Source: Rhodopirellula sp. (lineage in GTDB: Bacteria; Planctomycetota; Planctomycetia; Pirellulales; Pirellulaceae). From it: a stretch of DNA of 43,024 nucleotides. Made by a program: the position numbers and the translations under genes. The notes beneath the pieces were generated by a model. The model was not told the origin of the DNA. It was given only the letters and a program-made list of their open reading frames with translations, and did no database searches. Location: assembly GCA_002690925.1 (NCBI GenBank), contig NZGD01000082.1:1-43024 (forward strand), read 5' to 3'. Below are positions 8,301-16,175 of the stretch, piece by piece. Each line of letters opens with the position of its first letter. Position 1 is the stretch's first letter.

Positions 8301-8802
8301 TGAAGGAACCCAGCTCAACGTGCAAGGCATTGTCAGTAACGACAAGCGATTTGTACGCCTGACTTTGGTGCCATTCTTCAGCCAGATCGGTAAAGTGGAC
8401 ACCTTCACTTATGAAGGTCGTCGTACGACGCAAACCAACAGCCGACAAGAAGCTGATACGAACAACGATGGTACGATCAACGAAAGTGATGAACAGGAGA
8501 CAGCAGACGTGATCGAAGGATCAACCGTTCAGCTACCTCAGTTTGCCTTCACTACGGTGAGCACTACAGTTAGTGTTCCTGACGGAGGGACCATCCTTCT
8601 TGGTGGTATCAAGCGTCTTCGTGAGGGTCGCTCTGAGCGTGGTATTCCTGTGCTCGGTAAGATCCCCTACCTGAGTCGTTTGTTCCGCAATGTTTCCACT
8701 GGTCGTGAGGCTCAAAGCCTGATGCTTATGGTCACACCAAGAATCATCATTCAGGAAGAGGAAGAGGAGCGGCAGACAGGATTTAATCCTGATCGGCAGT
8801 AA
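5329..8802 (+). CDS. Large secretin (type II/III secretion or pilus pore family, GspD/PulD-like)
   Basis: Secretins form multimeric outer-membrane gates. The 1157-residue product has a signal peptide ending ...TADVSA-Q near residue 28. About 550 residues of Ala/Gln-rich helical, TPR-like sequence follow. Around 590-665 (SIKYANRPLGEVIDELSAVTG) is a small STN/N0-type domain. A Gly/Met/Asn-rich linker lies near 720-770. Ring-building sequence comes next (LSLVISTTSDVHDQIADLLE, about 805-825). The secretin domain spans about 935-1143, with NVMQAPKVTLFDGQ and the C-terminal signature VPDGGTILLGGIK...PVLGKIPYLSRLF. An EF-hand-like acidic loop is inserted near 1043. No other secretion genes are adjacent, and terminators before and after make it monocistronic. 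TTG 5329 is preferred over TTG 5296 because of its AAGGAGAG site. Confidence 0.9.
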   Translation: MNRLVLAHGPRLACLAATWLMLTADVSAQIQMPSDGGPPSVTPTATPQVMPQPTLASAQQLLAGVRTALIKKDYHTAVQSYRRVTAMSGNLPQIADEVGKLRAQLLAIGIDGALLSLPPKPPAKPLEGVASAQPLGGPVLAGANITNRKQEALRLVAIGRASLDRGDIPTAVAVARQAEALNVPEKDFAPGEPRVWQLLLDAESAARRSGVRLTSGAEPLAKQAATSGPAVNPVQAALAMTEADESSSVAQTPFNVQAQSKGTPPASSNVKPVQAIAPIAGQQAQQPNHAQTNLAEGLDALGRGDTAVARAKFREAWKHESDLTLAERNQLKDKLTLLQPKRLTPQTSTPPEDMTAIQRAELAEQDRTRRLFREVTAELAKAEQIKETAPLDALDELERLRRRVDGSELSDQGKRSMAMMVDRAIGDQKQFIQANRAKIDLELQNDAVRAEMATEQAKNLVIDEEVSSLVRSFNDLIKDRRYQEAEIIAKQVQELKPDDPIAVSMFHTSRMGTRLMIDQEVRDRKELAFLDTMIDVDRSAVAIDPQLPLTMPDARDWEALSRLRLQDANNGESRLSQAEQEIQQKLITSVSIKYANRPLGEVIDELSAVTGVPMVLDMRALNAVRVTTDTPVTLQLPGSIKLKSALNLILNSLELTYVIENDVLSITSLEAKRSKVYPRTYRVTDLVTPIPNFSTSYEDGLAGALRAAYQMTNPQANVQVMPVSMTDLGNGMAGGAGGMNSNVLGQYNPLGSQGGFGMNNPPMGGGAAGGGSFADFQSLMDLIQTTIVPDTWEALGGPSSMSPYPQNLSLVISTTSDVHDQIADLLESLRRLQNLQITIEVRFITLSDTFAEQIGVDFQVQFDDRAKTLPTDSGGPSVVIGWDGVNGVATPDLDITLNNQSFGLAPPFGAETVTNASTIGFAILSDIEAFFFLQAAQADNRNNVMQAPKVTLFDGQLATISDQTQVPFVTSITPVVGDFAVAQQPVIVVLNEGTQLNVQGIVSNDKRFVRLTLVPFFSQIGKVDTFTYEGRRTTQTNSRQEADTNNDGTINESDEQETADVIEGSTVQLPQFAFTTVSTTVSVPDGGTILLGGIKRLREGRSERGIPVLGKIPYLSRLFRNVSTGREAQSLMLMVTPRIIIQEEEEERQTGFNPDRQ

Positions 8803-8828
8803 GCTTTCGAAGTTCTTTACAGACGAGA

Positions 8829-8863
8829 AAACGCCAGCGACTGATTCGCTGGCGTTTTTTTTT
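8829..8863 (+). terminator. Intrinsic terminator of the secretin gene
   Basis: AAACGCCAGCGA (8829-8840) pairs with TCGCTGGCGTTT (8846-8857) around a 5-base loop and runs into nine T (8855-8863). Read on the minus strand the same hairpin is followed by TTTT, so it may also stop transcripts of the convergent peptidase gene. Confidence 0.95.
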
Positions 8864-8880
8864 ATGCATTCCTGATTCAC

Positions 8881-9465
8881 TCAGGCGGCATCAGCTTGAA
8901 GATGTTGGATCACCATGGCCACAGCCGCGCTTGCCATCGGGGTGCTCATGCTTGGCGGGCTACCTTTGTCTGCGGCCGCTTGTGCAGGCGCAAGTGGTAT
9001 GTGCAGAAAAAGACTCTTGGTCCTTAATCCATAGGACTTTGAATAATGCTGACTCAGATAGAGCGCGGCATTGCACAGATAGGTTCCCGCATGGTGCGAT
9101 ATCTCACTTGGGATGCCTGCAGTAATCAATCCGCGGTGGCAATTCTCAAGCGGCAGGCCTGAACGGTAGGCTTCCGGGGCATTCGAGATCAGTGGTGACC
9201 CATTGCCGCGCACGTTCAAACCCACTGACTCAAGCTTGATGAGCGTTGAACCGGGTGATTGACCGAGGTGGATCGCGAAGTCGAAGTTCGACTGAAGATC
9301 TTTCCGGAGGTTTTCGCTCATTCGGCTGAGGTCGACCGGGTATCGTCGTGTCGTGATCTCTGCATCGCCATCGTACCAACGCGTCAGATCCATCAACGCC
9401 AGCCAACTCGAATTGGCTGGCCAGCGGTCGTAGGGCTCAAAGGCGGTGATCAGGATGCGGGTCAC
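8881..9465 (-). CDS. Pyrrolidone-carboxylate (pyroglutamyl) peptidase family C15
   Basis: This cysteine peptidase removes N-terminal pyroglutamate from peptides in the cytoplasm. The 194-residue product starts RILITAFEPYDRWPANSS, as C15 enzymes do (LxTGFxPFxxxxxNPS). The triad is visible: Glu79 in STLIKLESVGLNV, Cys131 in GTYLCNAALY and His155 in SLFLHIPLAP. The usual GGR before the Glu is replaced by SPGST, so it is a divergent member. The start is GTG (9463-9465) with no clear ribosome site; the only nearby ATG is out of frame. It converges with the secretin and lies 105 bases after the TIM-barrel/MsrB gene on the same strand, so the two may be co-transcribed. Confidence 0.88.
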   Translation of the reverse strand: MTRILITAFEPYDRWPANSSWLALMDLTRWYDGDAEITTRRYPVDLSRMSENLRKDLQSNFDFAIHLGQSPGSTLIKLESVGLNVRGNGSPLISNAPEAYRSGLPLENCHRGLITAGIPSEISHHAGTYLCNAALYLSQHYSKSYGLRTKSLFLHIPLAPAQAAADKGSPPSMSTPMASAAVAMVIQHLQADAA

Positions 9466-9570
9466 GAGGGCTCATTCAGGTCCGAAATTGCTCAAAATAG
9501 ACGACAGATGTCTAATCATAGTTCGAGAATTAACGCTTGAGGCGTTCGATTTCCTGATTCGGCAAACCGA

Positions 9571-11019
9571 TCAGTCTTTTTTCTTGACGATTTTGGCGGG
9601 CAGTTCTTGCCCCTTCTTGATGAATTTCATCGAGATCGAGTTGACACAGTGGCGAGTATTCTTGGCGGTCATTCGTTCACCCTCGAAGACGTGCCCAAGA
9701 TGTCCATTGCAGTTGCTGCAGACAATTTCTACGCGATAGCCATCAGTATCGACCCGACGGGTCACAGCACCCTCAATCTCATCATCAAAGCTTGGCCATC
9801 CGCAATGGCTTTCGAATTTGTCCTCGGCTTTGTACAGCTGTGCATTGCACTGGCGGCAAATGTAGGTGCCGGGATCTTTGGTCATTGTGTAGCCACCGGG
9901 GCCAGCTGGCTCCGTTCCTTGGTTCAGAATCACATAGGCTTCACGCTGATTCAGTTTGTTATAGTCGTCAAAAACGACTTTTTGCGTCTGTTTCTTGTCA
10001 TCTGTCATCTTAGGTTTGCCCCCGGGGGTTCCTGCGGTCGCGTTATCGCGAGAATTGGATTGGTTTTCAATACTTTCTAGGCAAGTGGAAAGGTAAGAGC
10101 GTGATCGATTGATTTCAGCCGTTACTGAGGCAGTGCTATCGAGAATTGGCAAGCCCCGTGGAACGGGATGCATGAAGATTTCGGTCCAGCCGCGGAACTT
10201 GACATCCTTGAGTGCGGCTAGCAGCGGCACGAAGTTGAGGCGACCTCGACCTGGCATCTGCAGTAACTCGCGTGACTTTGGAAGCTTTTCCATGCAGCCC
10301 ATGCCGTATTGCCATGCGTAGAAAATCGCCATTGAATTGCCCAGAGAGCGAATCAAATCGCTCAGAATGACCGAGTCCTGCGGTAGGTGGTACGGCGCAA
10401 GTGCAATTTTGAGATTGTCCGATGGACGTAGTTCCATCAGCCACTTCAGAGAATCGGGAGATTCGATCAGGTTGTTACCATGATTCTCGATCGCGATGGT
10501 GACGCCTGACTCCTCTGCGGCGGCCAGGTGTGGCTTTAGCGTTTCGATGAATTGCCCAACTGCTGTTTTCAACGCTTTTCCTCTCAGCCCTCTGGGGCCT
10601 ACTGCGCCGGTCACAATGGTTTTGCAGCCTAGAAGCTTTGCATAGCGAAACTCTTCCTTGAGGCCGAAGGGCCCAAGTTTGTACTGAGTGATGCACTCAA
10701 CTGAGGTTTTATTCTTTCTAAGAAGGGCAGAAAAAGCAGCTTCTCCCATCTCACTCGCCTGTTCACGCTGATTCCCATGAACCTTGGGCCACAAGTCGAT
10801 TCCAATCGCACCAATCTTCGAGACCTCAGGGAGAATCTCAGCCAGAGTGCTATAGCCATACATGCAAGAGGGCAGCAGGTATTTAAGCTCAAACGGTTCG
10901 CCGTCTTCTGATTTCGTATCTTCGGCAAGGAGTTGCTGGCTCGTGGTGGTGGCCAAAGAAATGCCAGCGGCACCGGACACCAATGCCTGTCGACGATTCA
11001 TTGCTGATGCAGTAGGCAT
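9571..11019 (-). CDS. Tat-exported TIM-barrel isomerase-like domain fused to methionine-R-sulfoxide reductase B
   Basis: One uninterrupted frame of 482 residues joins two families. Residues 1-35 look like a Tat signal (NRRQALVSGAAGISLA). Residues about 44-312 resemble xylose-isomerase-like TIM barrels (sugar phosphate isomerase/epimerase), with VTIAIENHGNN and GWTEIFMHP. Residues about 348-478 are MsrB, which reduces methionine-R-sulfoxide: zinc ligands in CRQC (388-391) and CSNC (434-437), CGWPSF (Cys406), and the catalytic Cys458 in RHCVNS. The linker (about 313-347) is polar and holds an internal ATG (Met338, 10006-10008) from which MsrB alone could be made. If exported as a fusion, MsrB would work in the periplasm. 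A separate cytoplasmic MsrB from the internal start is the main alternative. Confidence 0.88.
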   Translation of the reverse strand: MPTASAMNRRQALVSGAAGISLATTTSQQLLAEDTKSEDGEPFELKYLLPSCMYGYSTLAEILPEVSKIGAIGIDLWPKVHGNQREQASEMGEAAFSALLRKNKTSVECITQYKLGPFGLKEEFRYAKLLGCKTIVTGAVGPRGLRGKALKTAVGQFIETLKPHLAAAEESGVTIAIENHGNNLIESPDSLKWLMELRPSDNLKIALAPYHLPQDSVILSDLIRSLGNSMAIFYAWQYGMGCMEKLPKSRELLQMPGRGRLNFVPLLAALKDVKFRGWTEIFMHPVPRGLPILDSTASVTAEINRSRSYLSTCLESIENQSNSRDNATAGTPGGKPKMTDDKKQTQKVVFDDYNKLNQREAYVILNQGTEPAGPGGYTMTKDPGTYICRQCNAQLYKAEDKFESHCGWPSFDDEIEGAVTRRVDTDGYRVEIVCSNCNGHLGHVFEGERMTAKNTRHCVNSISMKFIKKGQELPAKIVKKKD

Positions 11020-11323
11020 GCTTAATTCGTATCCGAAATTCGAGGGTAGGAAGGTGAGGTTTTGGAGTATCCGACCGTAAGACCCGCCATCAGGCTTCAG
11101 GGGAGGAGCGTCTGAAAGTCAAGGATGATCCGAGTTTCTAGTCATGAGTGACCAGAAAATGGGGGTGACACGGGGCACTTCTCTTTTCCAATGTCACAGG
11201 AACTCTCAACCATTATTAACAAGATTTTGTCGTCCTTCCACCGTCACGCATTAATTCTTGGGCCGTTACAGTATTAGTCAACAAAAGTTGCGTCCGCCTG
11301 AAAACGACAGATTGAGGACTTTG
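11020..11323. other. Divergent intergenic region
   Basis: These 304 bases separate two divergent genes and should hold both promoters. An inverted repeat GTGACA (11165-11170) / TGTCAC (11192-11197) with a 21-base spacer is the only structure seen. No good -35/-10 pair was found by eye. Confidence 0.4.
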
Positions 11324-12580
11324 ATGTACTACCGTGAGATAAAGATGCGTTTTTTATGTTTGCTAGTTTTATCGCTTGCTTGCAAAAGTGTGGTCCTTGC
11401 GCAATCAACCGGGTGGAATCAGTTTCTAGGACATGGCCGGAACGGAATTAGTCAAGAGACTGGTTTGCTGGCAAACTTTCCAACTCAGGGACTCGAGATT
11501 GCCTGGCGTGTTGATGGTGGGGTAGGCATGTCAGCTGTGGCTATCGCCGACGGGCGGGCCATCACCATGTGGAACTCAGATCGTGGGCAGTTGGTAGCTG
11601 CTCTCAGTATGAAGGATGGAGAACTGCTTTGGACTGCTTCCGTTGCCGCTAATTACGAAAACTCGATGGGTGACGGGCCTCGAGCAACACCAACGATCGC
11701 AGGGCAACATGTTTTCGTCTACACGGGGGAAGGCATTCTGGCTTGCCTCGATGCCGCTACCGGCAAACAGCAGTGGAGCAAATCAGTCGTGCGAGAAATG
11801 TCAGGTCGCCCTGCCGAATACGGTATGGCTTGTTCACCACTGGTTGTTGACGACATCGTCATTGTGACGGCAGGTGGGCAAGGAAAGGCTGTGGTTGCCC
11901 TGGATACGAAGAGCGGCGATATCCGCTGGACGGCAGTAGATGGTTTGCCGGGCTATTCTTCGCCAGCTTTGCTGCAAATCTGCGGAGACTCACACGTGGT
12001 GGCTTTCACGGCCATGGGAGTCACGGGACTCCGTCCTTCTGATGGCAAGGAACTATGGAGTTATCCTTTTCCAACGCCCTATGACTGCAACACTGCCACA
12101 CCCATCGAAGTGGGGGGAAATGTATTTATTTCGGCGGGCGAAAATCATGGTTGTGTGATGCTAGAAGTGACGAAGCATGCTGCAGGTTACGCCGTGGACG
12201 AGGTGTGGGCATCCGTCGACATAAAAAGTGTGATGCGTAATGAGTGGCAGACATCCGTTTTGTTGGATGGCCACCTCTATGGATTTGACAATGTTGGAAG
12301 CGCGGGCCCGGTCACTCACCTGACGTGCGTTGAAGCAGCAACAGGAAAAGTCGCTTGGACAAAGAATCGATTTGGGAAAGGAAACCTGATTGCAGCAGAT
12401 GGAAAAATTTGGATCACGACCATGAAAGGCGAGCTGGTGTTAGTTGCTGGAACTCCGAAGGGCTATTCGGAGCTTGGACGCCAAAAACTTTTCTCTAAGA
12501 CCCGGCAAAACGTCTCAATTGCTGATGGGTTCGCATTGGTTCGTGACGACTCGCATGTGATTTGCATCAAAGTCAAGTAA
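11324..12580 (+). CDS. Exported PQQ-like beta-propeller protein
   Basis: The 418-residue product has a signal peptide (MRFLCLLVLSLACKSVVLA-QS) followed by repeated beta-propeller blades of the PQQ-like type. The recurring motif DxxTGKxxW appears as DAATGKQQW, DTKSGDIRW, PSDGKELW and EAATGKVAW, with intervening SSPALL/GKIWITT strands. In planctomycetes such proteins are common in the periplasm, and many lack quinone-enzyme residues, so a binding or scaffold role is as likely as dehydrogenase activity. Start choice: ATG 11324 has GAGG six bases upstream; ATG 11345 starts directly at the signal peptide and is the main alternative. It is transcribed divergently from the MsrB fusion. Confidence 0.82.
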   Translation: MYYREIKMRFLCLLVLSLACKSVVLAQSTGWNQFLGHGRNGISQETGLLANFPTQGLEIAWRVDGGVGMSAVAIADGRAITMWNSDRGQLVAALSMKDGELLWTASVAANYENSMGDGPRATPTIAGQHVFVYTGEGILACLDAATGKQQWSKSVVREMSGRPAEYGMACSPLVVDDIVIVTAGGQGKAVVALDTKSGDIRWTAVDGLPGYSSPALLQICGDSHVVAFTAMGVTGLRPSDGKELWSYPFPTPYDCNTATPIEVGGNVFISAGENHGCVMLEVTKHAAGYAVDEVWASVDIKSVMRNEWQTSVLLDGHLYGFDNVGSAGPVTHLTCVEAATGKVAWTKNRFGKGNLIAADGKIWITTMKGELVLVAGTPKGYSELGRQKLFSKTRQNVSIADGFALVRDDSHVICIKVK

Positions 12581-12626
12581 GACGCACTCGGTATACTTTG
12601 CCATAAGATGCAGACCACGATCGCAA

Positions 12627-12644
12627 GGACCTGATATCAGGTCC
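12627..12644. repeat. Perfect 18-bp palindrome between convergent genes
   Basis: GGACCTGATATCAGGTCC is its own reverse complement. It sits between the ends of two convergent genes (12580 and 12730), where a bidirectional terminator would be expected, but no T-run flanks it on either strand. It could be a hairpin that stabilises both mRNA ends, or a protein-binding site. Confidence 0.45.
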
Positions 12645-12729
12645 CTGCTTACAATCAGTCGTTACTGCCCTGCCCTCCTCTGCTCTTCTCAGCAGCAATG
12701 ACTTTTGGGCTAATATTTCTACTCGACCG

Positions 12730-15700
12730 CTACTTTTCACCAAGTTGATGAATGGTGTTGTGAATCACTCGCCGGAATTCCTTTCCGTTTTGATCCTGTA
12801 GTCGGCAGGCAATTTCCATGCCCCACGTTGGAGCTACCTCTGGGATCGTGAGCCGAACTGTTTTCATATCTGACAGCAATTTCGCAGAAACGACTTCGAG
12901 CGGTCGTTCGTTGTAGTGCTTCGAGCCGTAATTTTGGGTTCTTTTCAGATCCCATGTTTTGATTTTGTAGCGACTGGTATCACCTACCGACTCAGGGCTG
13001 ATTGCCTCACTAAAAGTGATGTCAATCGTTGCTTTAGCGGCTTTCAGTTCGGTTGGCAAGCTAACCGGATTTCCCTTATAGCTGACCCGGAAGAGACCAC
13101 CTTCCTCCTCCTGTCGGCTACCGGCCCATGAGAACATGCCGCCGAGGTAGAGCTGACCGTCCGTAGGTGAAAATCGCCCGCGAATCATTCCCGTTGGCAG
13201 ATCAGGGATGGGTAATTGGCACATTCCGCCCTGCGGTTGTCGCTCGCCGGAGGGGGTGGACAGATGTTCGTGGGGTACGACATAGATTCGGCCATAGCCG
13301 TAGGACAGGTTTAGCAATTGACCATTCAGAGGGCCCCACTTTTCGGTGTCGGCCCAAAGTAATTCGGCCGGTGATCGGTCAAACGAGTTCGTGATCCAGC
13401 AAAGCGGTTGTTGCATCGCTTCATCCGAAGAGTCGGTCACATCGTGATAGCCGTACATGTTGCCGTAGAAGCCACCGGGGCGAACCCAGTTGATGCGATT
13501 CTTGGGGTTCCAGTGTCCTTCCTGGTCCGTAACGATAAAGCTCCCATCGTCATTGAGACAAACTCCATTTGCTGCTCTGAATCCAGTCGCGATAATGTCT
13601 GTTTTGCTGCCGTCCGCTGCAACTCGCAGCAGCGTTCCATGGTGTGGGACCACCGCCTTCAATGCGTGTCGTGCTGATTTGGCGTAGTACAGATTTCCTT
13701 GAGCATCACGTTGCAAACCCATGGCAAACTCGTGGAAGTGTTCGGTCACTTGATGGTCACTGTTGAGGCAACGGTAGTCGTCCATCTCGCCATCGCCATT
13801 GTTATCACCCAGCGATACGATCTGGTCTCGGCAGGTCACCAGGAGGCGCTCCTTGTCGACAAGAATTCCAAGAGGTTGGAACAGTCCCGTTGCAATTCGA
13901 TGCCAACGAAGGGATCCATTGGGTTGGCCAAGCGTGTTGATTCCCTCGACCTTCCATACATCGCCATCCCAGGTGCAGGCTGCAAGCGATTTTCCATCAG
14001 AATAGAAATCCATTCCCGTGATTCTTGTTCTTGCTCCCCAAGGGTTGCCCTCAGGGCGAACCAGTTCATCGACCAGCCACGCTTCGGACTCAAACCACTT
14101 TTTCGCAGGCACATCGATAGCCGTCGTGTACTGGGCTGGTCCACCATGAGTGTAGACCTCAAGGTCAGTTTCCAAGTCAGTAAGTTGTGTGTTGATGTCC
14201 GCCATCGCATCTTGGTCCACCGTCGAGTCGGTGAACCAGACGGATCCCTTCAAAGGATCGCTGCCTTTTTTAAATGTCAGAACAAGACGGTTGTCTTGTA
14301 GGCTGAACTGAGATGCTTGTTCGAAACCTGGGGCGCCAACCAGCAGAGTGTGGTCCTCATACTGGATCGTTGCTACTCCTGCCTCGACCTCAAGGGTCCC
14401 GGTGCTCGGCAGTTCCATCACGGACATGTCCAGACTGGAATCGCGTGGGCCAATGTTCAGTGTCCGCACGAACGTTTCTACATCCGGTGTCTCCAGTGAA
14501 TCAGGGTGCTCAAGAATTGGGGTGTTTCCCACGGTGTAGCTTAAAATGACCTTGTCTTCATAACGGTGGAGCCCACGGAATTTTCCCCAAGCCGCTGGTA
14601 AAGGTCCGTATTTTCGTTGGTCCCTTCCTTCCACTCTTTGATTGTCTTCAAATGAGCGAGTCACCGGGTTGGCCCAGCCAGGGCCGGTTGAATTAGTTGC
14701 ATGCACGTCGCCATTGGCTCGCATGTGCACGCCGTGTCGCCCATTGAACTGGATGCCATTCCAGTCGAGGAACTTTCCACTCCATGCCGCTGCCATCCGC
14801 AGCGTGTCATGCTCAAAGACCATCCATCTGGATCCGCGGACGACTCCACCAGGGCCCTCGTCAAGGCGGATGGCAATCGCTTTTTGTGCAATGTTTTTGC
14901 CGCCATTTCCAAACTCGATGGTGGTCGCCAGCATCGGACCGTAATCCATGGTGATCCATGGCTTGATTTCCGTGGGTTCGGGACCTCGCGAATCACCGCG
15001 CGGCAGGCTTGATAAGTACTTGTCTGTGATTGCAGCGTACTGAGTCGGATTCTTGTCCCGCAAAAAATGCTCTCTGATGTAATGAATGACATCGTATTTT
15101 TGCTGAGGGACCATCCAAGTTTGTGGCACCATTAAACCACCACCATGAGTCAATGTTTGGTACATGGCATGGGGGTCATTGCCAAACTTGAATTGGCCAC
15201 TCGCAAATCGCAGTGATGTGGGTAGCGATCCAGCTTTCTCAATTGTCCCATGACAATTGACGCAGAGCCCTTGGTAAATGGTCTGCCCACGTTTCAGGGA
15301 ATCGTTGTTCCAGTCTGAAATCATTCCCTCGTGATTTATGTCGGATTCGTATTCCGGGATTTTGAGTTTTAAGTCTTCTTCGGATGGTTGCAGTTTTGCT
15401 GCTAATTTTTGGCCACCGTCACGAATGGCTATCAGGTAGGAAACCAAGTCAAGAAACTCTTGCCGTTGACGCAGCGAGTTGACTTGCCCTGATGGCATCA
15501 CTGATACTTCGCCCTTCTTTTCTGCTTCGATATCATCGATAAGAATCTTCACGGTCGCCGCCTCACCTGGTCCCGTTTGCAGAACAAGGTTCTCGTTGGT
15601 TCGTTTCAATTCGATCCCGACAAATGTCTGACCATCAGCAGTCAGGACTTGGATGTTTTGGTATTCAGGTTCGATGTGAGCAGACGGTTTTAGCACCGAG

Positions 15701-16020
15701 CGAACCAGATGTTCATCATCTACTTTGCGTTTCCAAACGCTGAGGTTTGGGCCAAATCCGGTCTCGTCGATGGTAGAGTGGCACTTGGCACAGCCGGTAC
15801 CCGGTGAGTGAAAGATGATCGCGCCTCGCGTTGGATTTCCTTTTTCTCTTGCGTCGGCCGCAATGTCAGCAAGCGGTTCGGCAAGCAACGTCTTTTCCAT
15901 GATTTGACCTTGTGCATCTGCTGACTGGCACAATGCCAAACACAGAACACAGGCCAACAAAACAGGGATGAGCAACTCACATGGGAGCATCAGCGATTTG
16001 ATGAGGTAGGTTTTGATCAT
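12730..16020 (-). CDS. Exported multidomain cytochrome c / beta-propeller protein
   Basis: This is a 1096-residue envelope protein with an N-terminal signal peptide (about 1-36, ending QSADA-QG). Two c-type haem motifs are visible: CAKCH (77-81) in a haem-binding domain of the planctomycete type (ending about 202) and CVNCH (253-257) in a second cytochrome c domain reaching about 325. Next is a region resembling DUF6797 (about 350-470, DYGPMLATTIEFGNGG ... GRHGVHMRANGD). A propeller of the glucose/sorbosone dehydrogenase type then begins near 660 (ITGMDFYSDGKSLAACTWDGDVW) and includes an acidic DNNGDGEMDD loop. The likely role is periplasmic oxidation of a sugar-like substrate with electrons passed to the haems; the substrate is unknown. 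ATG 16018-16020 gives a long n-region, and Met11 is an alternative start. Confidence 0.85.
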   Translation of the reverse strand: MIKTYLIKSLMLPCELLIPVLLACVLCLALCQSADAQGQIMEKTLLAEPLADIAADAREKGNPTRGAIIFHSPGTGCAKCHSTIDETGFGPNLSVWKRKVDDEHLVRSVLKPSAHIEPEYQNIQVLTADGQTFVGIELKRTNENLVLQTGPGEAATVKILIDDIEAEKKGEVSVMPSGQVNSLRQRQEFLDLVSYLIAIRDGGQKLAAKLQPSEEDLKLKIPEYESDINHEGMISDWNNDSLKRGQTIYQGLCVNCHGTIEKAGSLPTSLRFASGQFKFGNDPHAMYQTLTHGGGLMVPQTWMVPQQKYDVIHYIREHFLRDKNPTQYAAITDKYLSSLPRGDSRGPEPTEIKPWITMDYGPMLATTIEFGNGGKNIAQKAIAIRLDEGPGGVVRGSRWMVFEHDTLRMAAAWSGKFLDWNGIQFNGRHGVHMRANGDVHATNSTGPGWANPVTRSFEDNQRVEGRDQRKYGPLPAAWGKFRGLHRYEDKVILSYTVGNTPILEHPDSLETPDVETFVRTLNIGPRDSSLDMSVMELPSTGTLEVEAGVATIQYEDHTLLVGAPGFEQASQFSLQDNRLVLTFKKGSDPLKGSVWFTDSTVDQDAMADINTQLTDLETDLEVYTHGGPAQYTTAIDVPAKKWFESEAWLVDELVRPEGNPWGARTRITGMDFYSDGKSLAACTWDGDVWKVEGINTLGQPNGSLRWHRIATGLFQPLGILVDKERLLVTCRDQIVSLGDNNGDGEMDDYRCLNSDHQVTEHFHEFAMGLQRDAQGNLYYAKSARHALKAVVPHHGTLLRVAADGSKTDIIATGFRAANGVCLNDDGSFIVTDQEGHWNPKNRINWVRPGGFYGNMYGYHDVTDSSDEAMQQPLCWITNSFDRSPAELLWADTEKWGPLNGQLLNLSYGYGRIYVVPHEHLSTPSGERQPQGGMCQLPIPDLPTGMIRGRFSPTDGQLYLGGMFSWAGSRQEEEGGLFRVSYKGNPVSLPTELKAAKATIDITFSEAISPESVGDTSRYKIKTWDLKRTQNYGSKHYNERPLEVVSAKLLSDMKTVRLTIPEVAPTWGMEIACRLQDQNGKEFRRVIHNTIHQLGEK

Positions 16021-16175
16021 TTCTTGTTCATGTAGGGGGTGAATCGACTGCTTGGATTATAAGCGGCATTTCACGATTGATTGGCGGGGTTGGTGCGGGC
16101 AGGCAGGCAATTGAGAAGAAATCTGATTAAACTGAACCGAAATCCATTTCAACTACACTTTGCCACGAAGTTTCC

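Noticed and set aside
12627..12644. Palindrome as an intrinsic terminator
   Set aside because: There is no T-run on either strand, so it is listed only as a palindrome.
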